A stretch of 64,000 nucleotides of DNA from Pseudomonas sp. P7548 (lineage in GTDB: Bacteria > Pseudomonadota > Gammaproteobacteria > Pseudomonadales > Pseudomonadaceae), in NCBI RefSeq assembly GCF_013386585.1, contig NZ_JACARO010000018.1, forward strand, positions 124,001-188,000, given 5' to 3'. The position numbers and the translations under genes were made by a program. Each line of letters starts with the position of its first letter. The first letter of the stretch is position 1. The notes under the pieces were generated by a model that saw only the letters and a list, made by a program, of their open reading frames with translations, was not told where the DNA came from and did no database searches. Positions 62,794 to 64,000 of this stretch are shown in pieces.

Positions 62794-63761
62794 CGGCAGG
62801 CGGCCAGCGCGGCCTGTAGCGCCGCCACGTCCTGTGGTGCGCTGAAGATCAATTCGATACGTGAATCACGCCGCCACTCGCTGGGCTGCCAGGCGATCGG
62901 GCTGTTATCCACAGCGTTGGCGCTGAGCCAGCCCTCCACGCTGTGGATAACCAGTTTGGCGCGGCGCCACTCAAGGCTGACAAGCCAGTCGTTCACCTGC
63001 TGGCTATCGAACTGCTGGCTCGGGTGCCAACGCCAGCCGATGCTCCAGCCGCCTTCTTGGGCCTGGCTCAGGCAGATGGGCTGGGCAGGGTCGCTCCAGA
63101 TGGCCGGCATTTGGGCCAAGCCTTGAGGTGCATCGAAGTTATCCACAGCCGCGCTGGCCTTGGTATGCAGGCCGGGCAAGTGCTCCAGCGGCAATTGCGC
63201 CTGGCGGGTCCAATACAGTGGTTTGTCGGGTAGTTGCCGTTCAATGGCCAGGCGTTGGTCGCCATCCAGCGATTCATCCTTGTTCAACACCAGCAGGCCA
63301 GCACTGGCCAGCGCTTCACGCTGCGACGCCGGCAAGGGCTTGCCCACCGCCAGCGCCTGGGCATCCAGCACCAGCACGCAGGGCTGAACCGCCAGCACGT
63401 TTTGCCACGGTGCTTCGCGCAGTTGCTTGAGCAGCTGTGCCGGATGGCCCAGGCCCGAGGGCTCGATAAACAGTCGGTCCGGCTTGGCCTTACGTAAGAG
63501 GCGTCCCAGGCCTACCTGGAACGGCGCACCATTCACACAGCACAGGCAGCCACCTGCCACTTCGCCCAAGGCGATGCCATCGTCATCCTGGGTGAGCAAG
63601 GCCGCATCCAGGCCGATCTGCCCGAACTCGTTGATCAACACCGCCCAGCGCTCGTTGGCCGGGCGTTGGGCGAGCAGGTGCTTGATCAGGCTGGTCTTGC
63701 CGGCGCCCAAAGGCCCGGCAATTACGTGGGTAGGAATGTTCTGCAACATGGAAGGTGTCAT
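62787..63761 (-). CDS. CobW/COG0523 family GTPase
   Basis: This 324-residue GTPase of the CobW/ZNG/YjiA group has Walker A GPLGAGKTS (16-24), the metal-binding CxCC motif in GCLCC (71-75), EPSGLGHP, NKDE (NKxD) and a C-terminal CobW domain. Members act as metallochaperones, often for zinc under limitation. The start is uncertain: ATG 63761 or 63749. Position matches PA5535 near dksA2. It overlaps the DUF3301 gene tail and contains three perfect TTATCCACA nonamers. Confidence 0.9.
   Translation of the reverse strand: MTPSMLQNIPTHVIAGPLGAGKTSLIKHLLAQRPANERWAVLINEFGQIGLDAALLTQDDDGIALGEVAGGCLCCVNGAPFQVGLGRLLRKAKPDRLFIEPSGLGHPAQLLKQLREAPWQNVLAVQPCVLVLDAQALAVGKPLPASQREALASAGLLVLNKDESLDGDQRLAIERQLPDKPLYWTRQAQLPLEHLPGLHTKASAAVDNFDAPQGLAQMPAIWSDPAQPICLSQAQEGGWSIGWRWHPSQQFDSQQVNDWLVSLEWRRAKLVIHSVEGWLSANAVDNSPIAWQPSEWRRDSRIELIFSAPQDVAALQAALAACRQ
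62905..63147. repeat. Three DnaA-box nonamers inside the CobW gene
   Basis: TTATCCACA occurs at 62905-62913 (+), 62942-62950 (-, as TGTGGATAA) and 63139-63147 (+). Together with three in the MocR gene, six perfect copies fall within the window, all inside coding sequence. Confidence 0.8.
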
Positions 63762-63793
63762 TCAGGCCGTGTAGAGCGTTTGATCCTACGCGG

Positions 63794-64000
63794 TTATGCC
63801 AGCCAATCCAGTGTCAGGATCAAGCGGCGCTCATCGGCCTTCAGCGCCGGCGAGCGATGGATCAAGCCATGGCCTTCGTTGCCATGCCATTTGGTGCCCT
63901 TGAGCAAGGCCACTTCGCCGCAGTGGATCTGTTCGATACGGTCAGTGGGCTCAGCGTCGGGCTGGCTGAGCTGGCGACGGTCCATCACCCCTTCGCGCAA
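63794..64000 (-). CDS. DUF1826-like protein, C-terminal part (truncated by window edge)
   Basis: Only the last 68 residues are visible; the start lies to the right. The segment EVALLKGTKWHGNEGHGLIHRSP followed by ERRLILTLD resembles the C-terminus of DUF1826 proteins, which are often near dksA2 and CobW genes and may belong to zinc-limitation responses. The internal TTG that opens the visible frame is not the true start. It is 32 bp upstream of the CobW start on the same strand, so co-transcription is likely. Confidence in family is moderate. Confidence 0.6.
   Translation of the reverse strand: MREGVMDRRQLSQPDAEPTDRIEQIHCGEVALLKGTKWHGNEGHGLIHRSPALKADERRLILTLDWLA

Overview
The window looks like a chromosomal segment of a Pseudomonas, most likely of the P. 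fluorescens group. GC content is high, third codon positions are GC-rich, and long spurious antisense frames occur throughout. The gene order (phoB-phoR, a CheY-like regulator, phoU-pstBACS, an MHS transporter, purK-purE, aspA, pycB-pycA-pycR, rccR, a GGDEF/EAL protein, uvrD, pdxY, a CobW GTPase) follows from memory the order of the PA5360-PA5535 part of P. aeruginosa PAO1, which lies within a few hundred kb of oriC. REP-type inverted pairs typical of fluorescent pseudomonads are scattered between genes.

Region by region. 1-5.3 kb: the C-terminus of phoB, complete phoR, a CNNM/CBS membrane protein, an M23 endopeptidase and a stand-alone receiver protein. 5.2-12.4 kb: phoU-pstB-pstA-pstC-pstS on the minus strand, with Pho boxes before pstS and pstC. 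12.5-18.6 kb: an MHS-family transporter, a thioesterase, an aldose epimerase-like protein, small envelope proteins and purEK with a hairpin-terminator leader. 18.6-24.8 kb: an AT-richer orphan gene with a degenerate metzincin-like motif, then an aspartate/asparagine cluster (LysR, aspA, AGCS symporter, asparaginase). 24.8-35.1 kb: two large dermonecrotic-toxin-domain (DUF6543-like) proteins sharing a C-terminal motif. They converge on a cassette of an AraC regulator, acetylpolyamine amidohydrolase and polyamine-binding protein. 35.1-38.5 kb: a MocR/PdxR regulator whose linker is a 12-bp minisatellite of DnaA-box-like nonamers, divergent from paiB and two GNAT genes. 38.5-44.7 kb: a hipA-hipB module in reversed order with three regularly spaced palindromes upstream, then two tandem autotransporters, the second almost without passenger. 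44.7-50.5 kb: two-subunit pyruvate carboxylase, pycR and rccR, with palindromes in their promoters. 50.5-64 kb: a GGDEF/EAL protein, uvrD, a Tim44-like protein, a SMI1/KNR4 protein, a Kef-type antiporter, a thioesterase, a lipoprotein, pdxY, a DUF3301 protein, a CobW GTPase and the end of a DUF1826-like gene.

Functionally, the left third is a phosphate sensing and uptake module (PhoR senses, PhoB activates through Pho boxes, PstSCAB imports, PhoU couples transport to PhoR). The aspartate cluster feeds fumarate and ammonia into central metabolism, while pyruvate carboxylase with PycR and RccR controls anaplerosis. The accessory content (DUF6543 pair, metzincin-like orphan, hipA-hipB, autotransporters) is where undescribed biology is most likely. 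No rRNA, tRNA, CRISPR array, insertion sequence or prophage was recognised.
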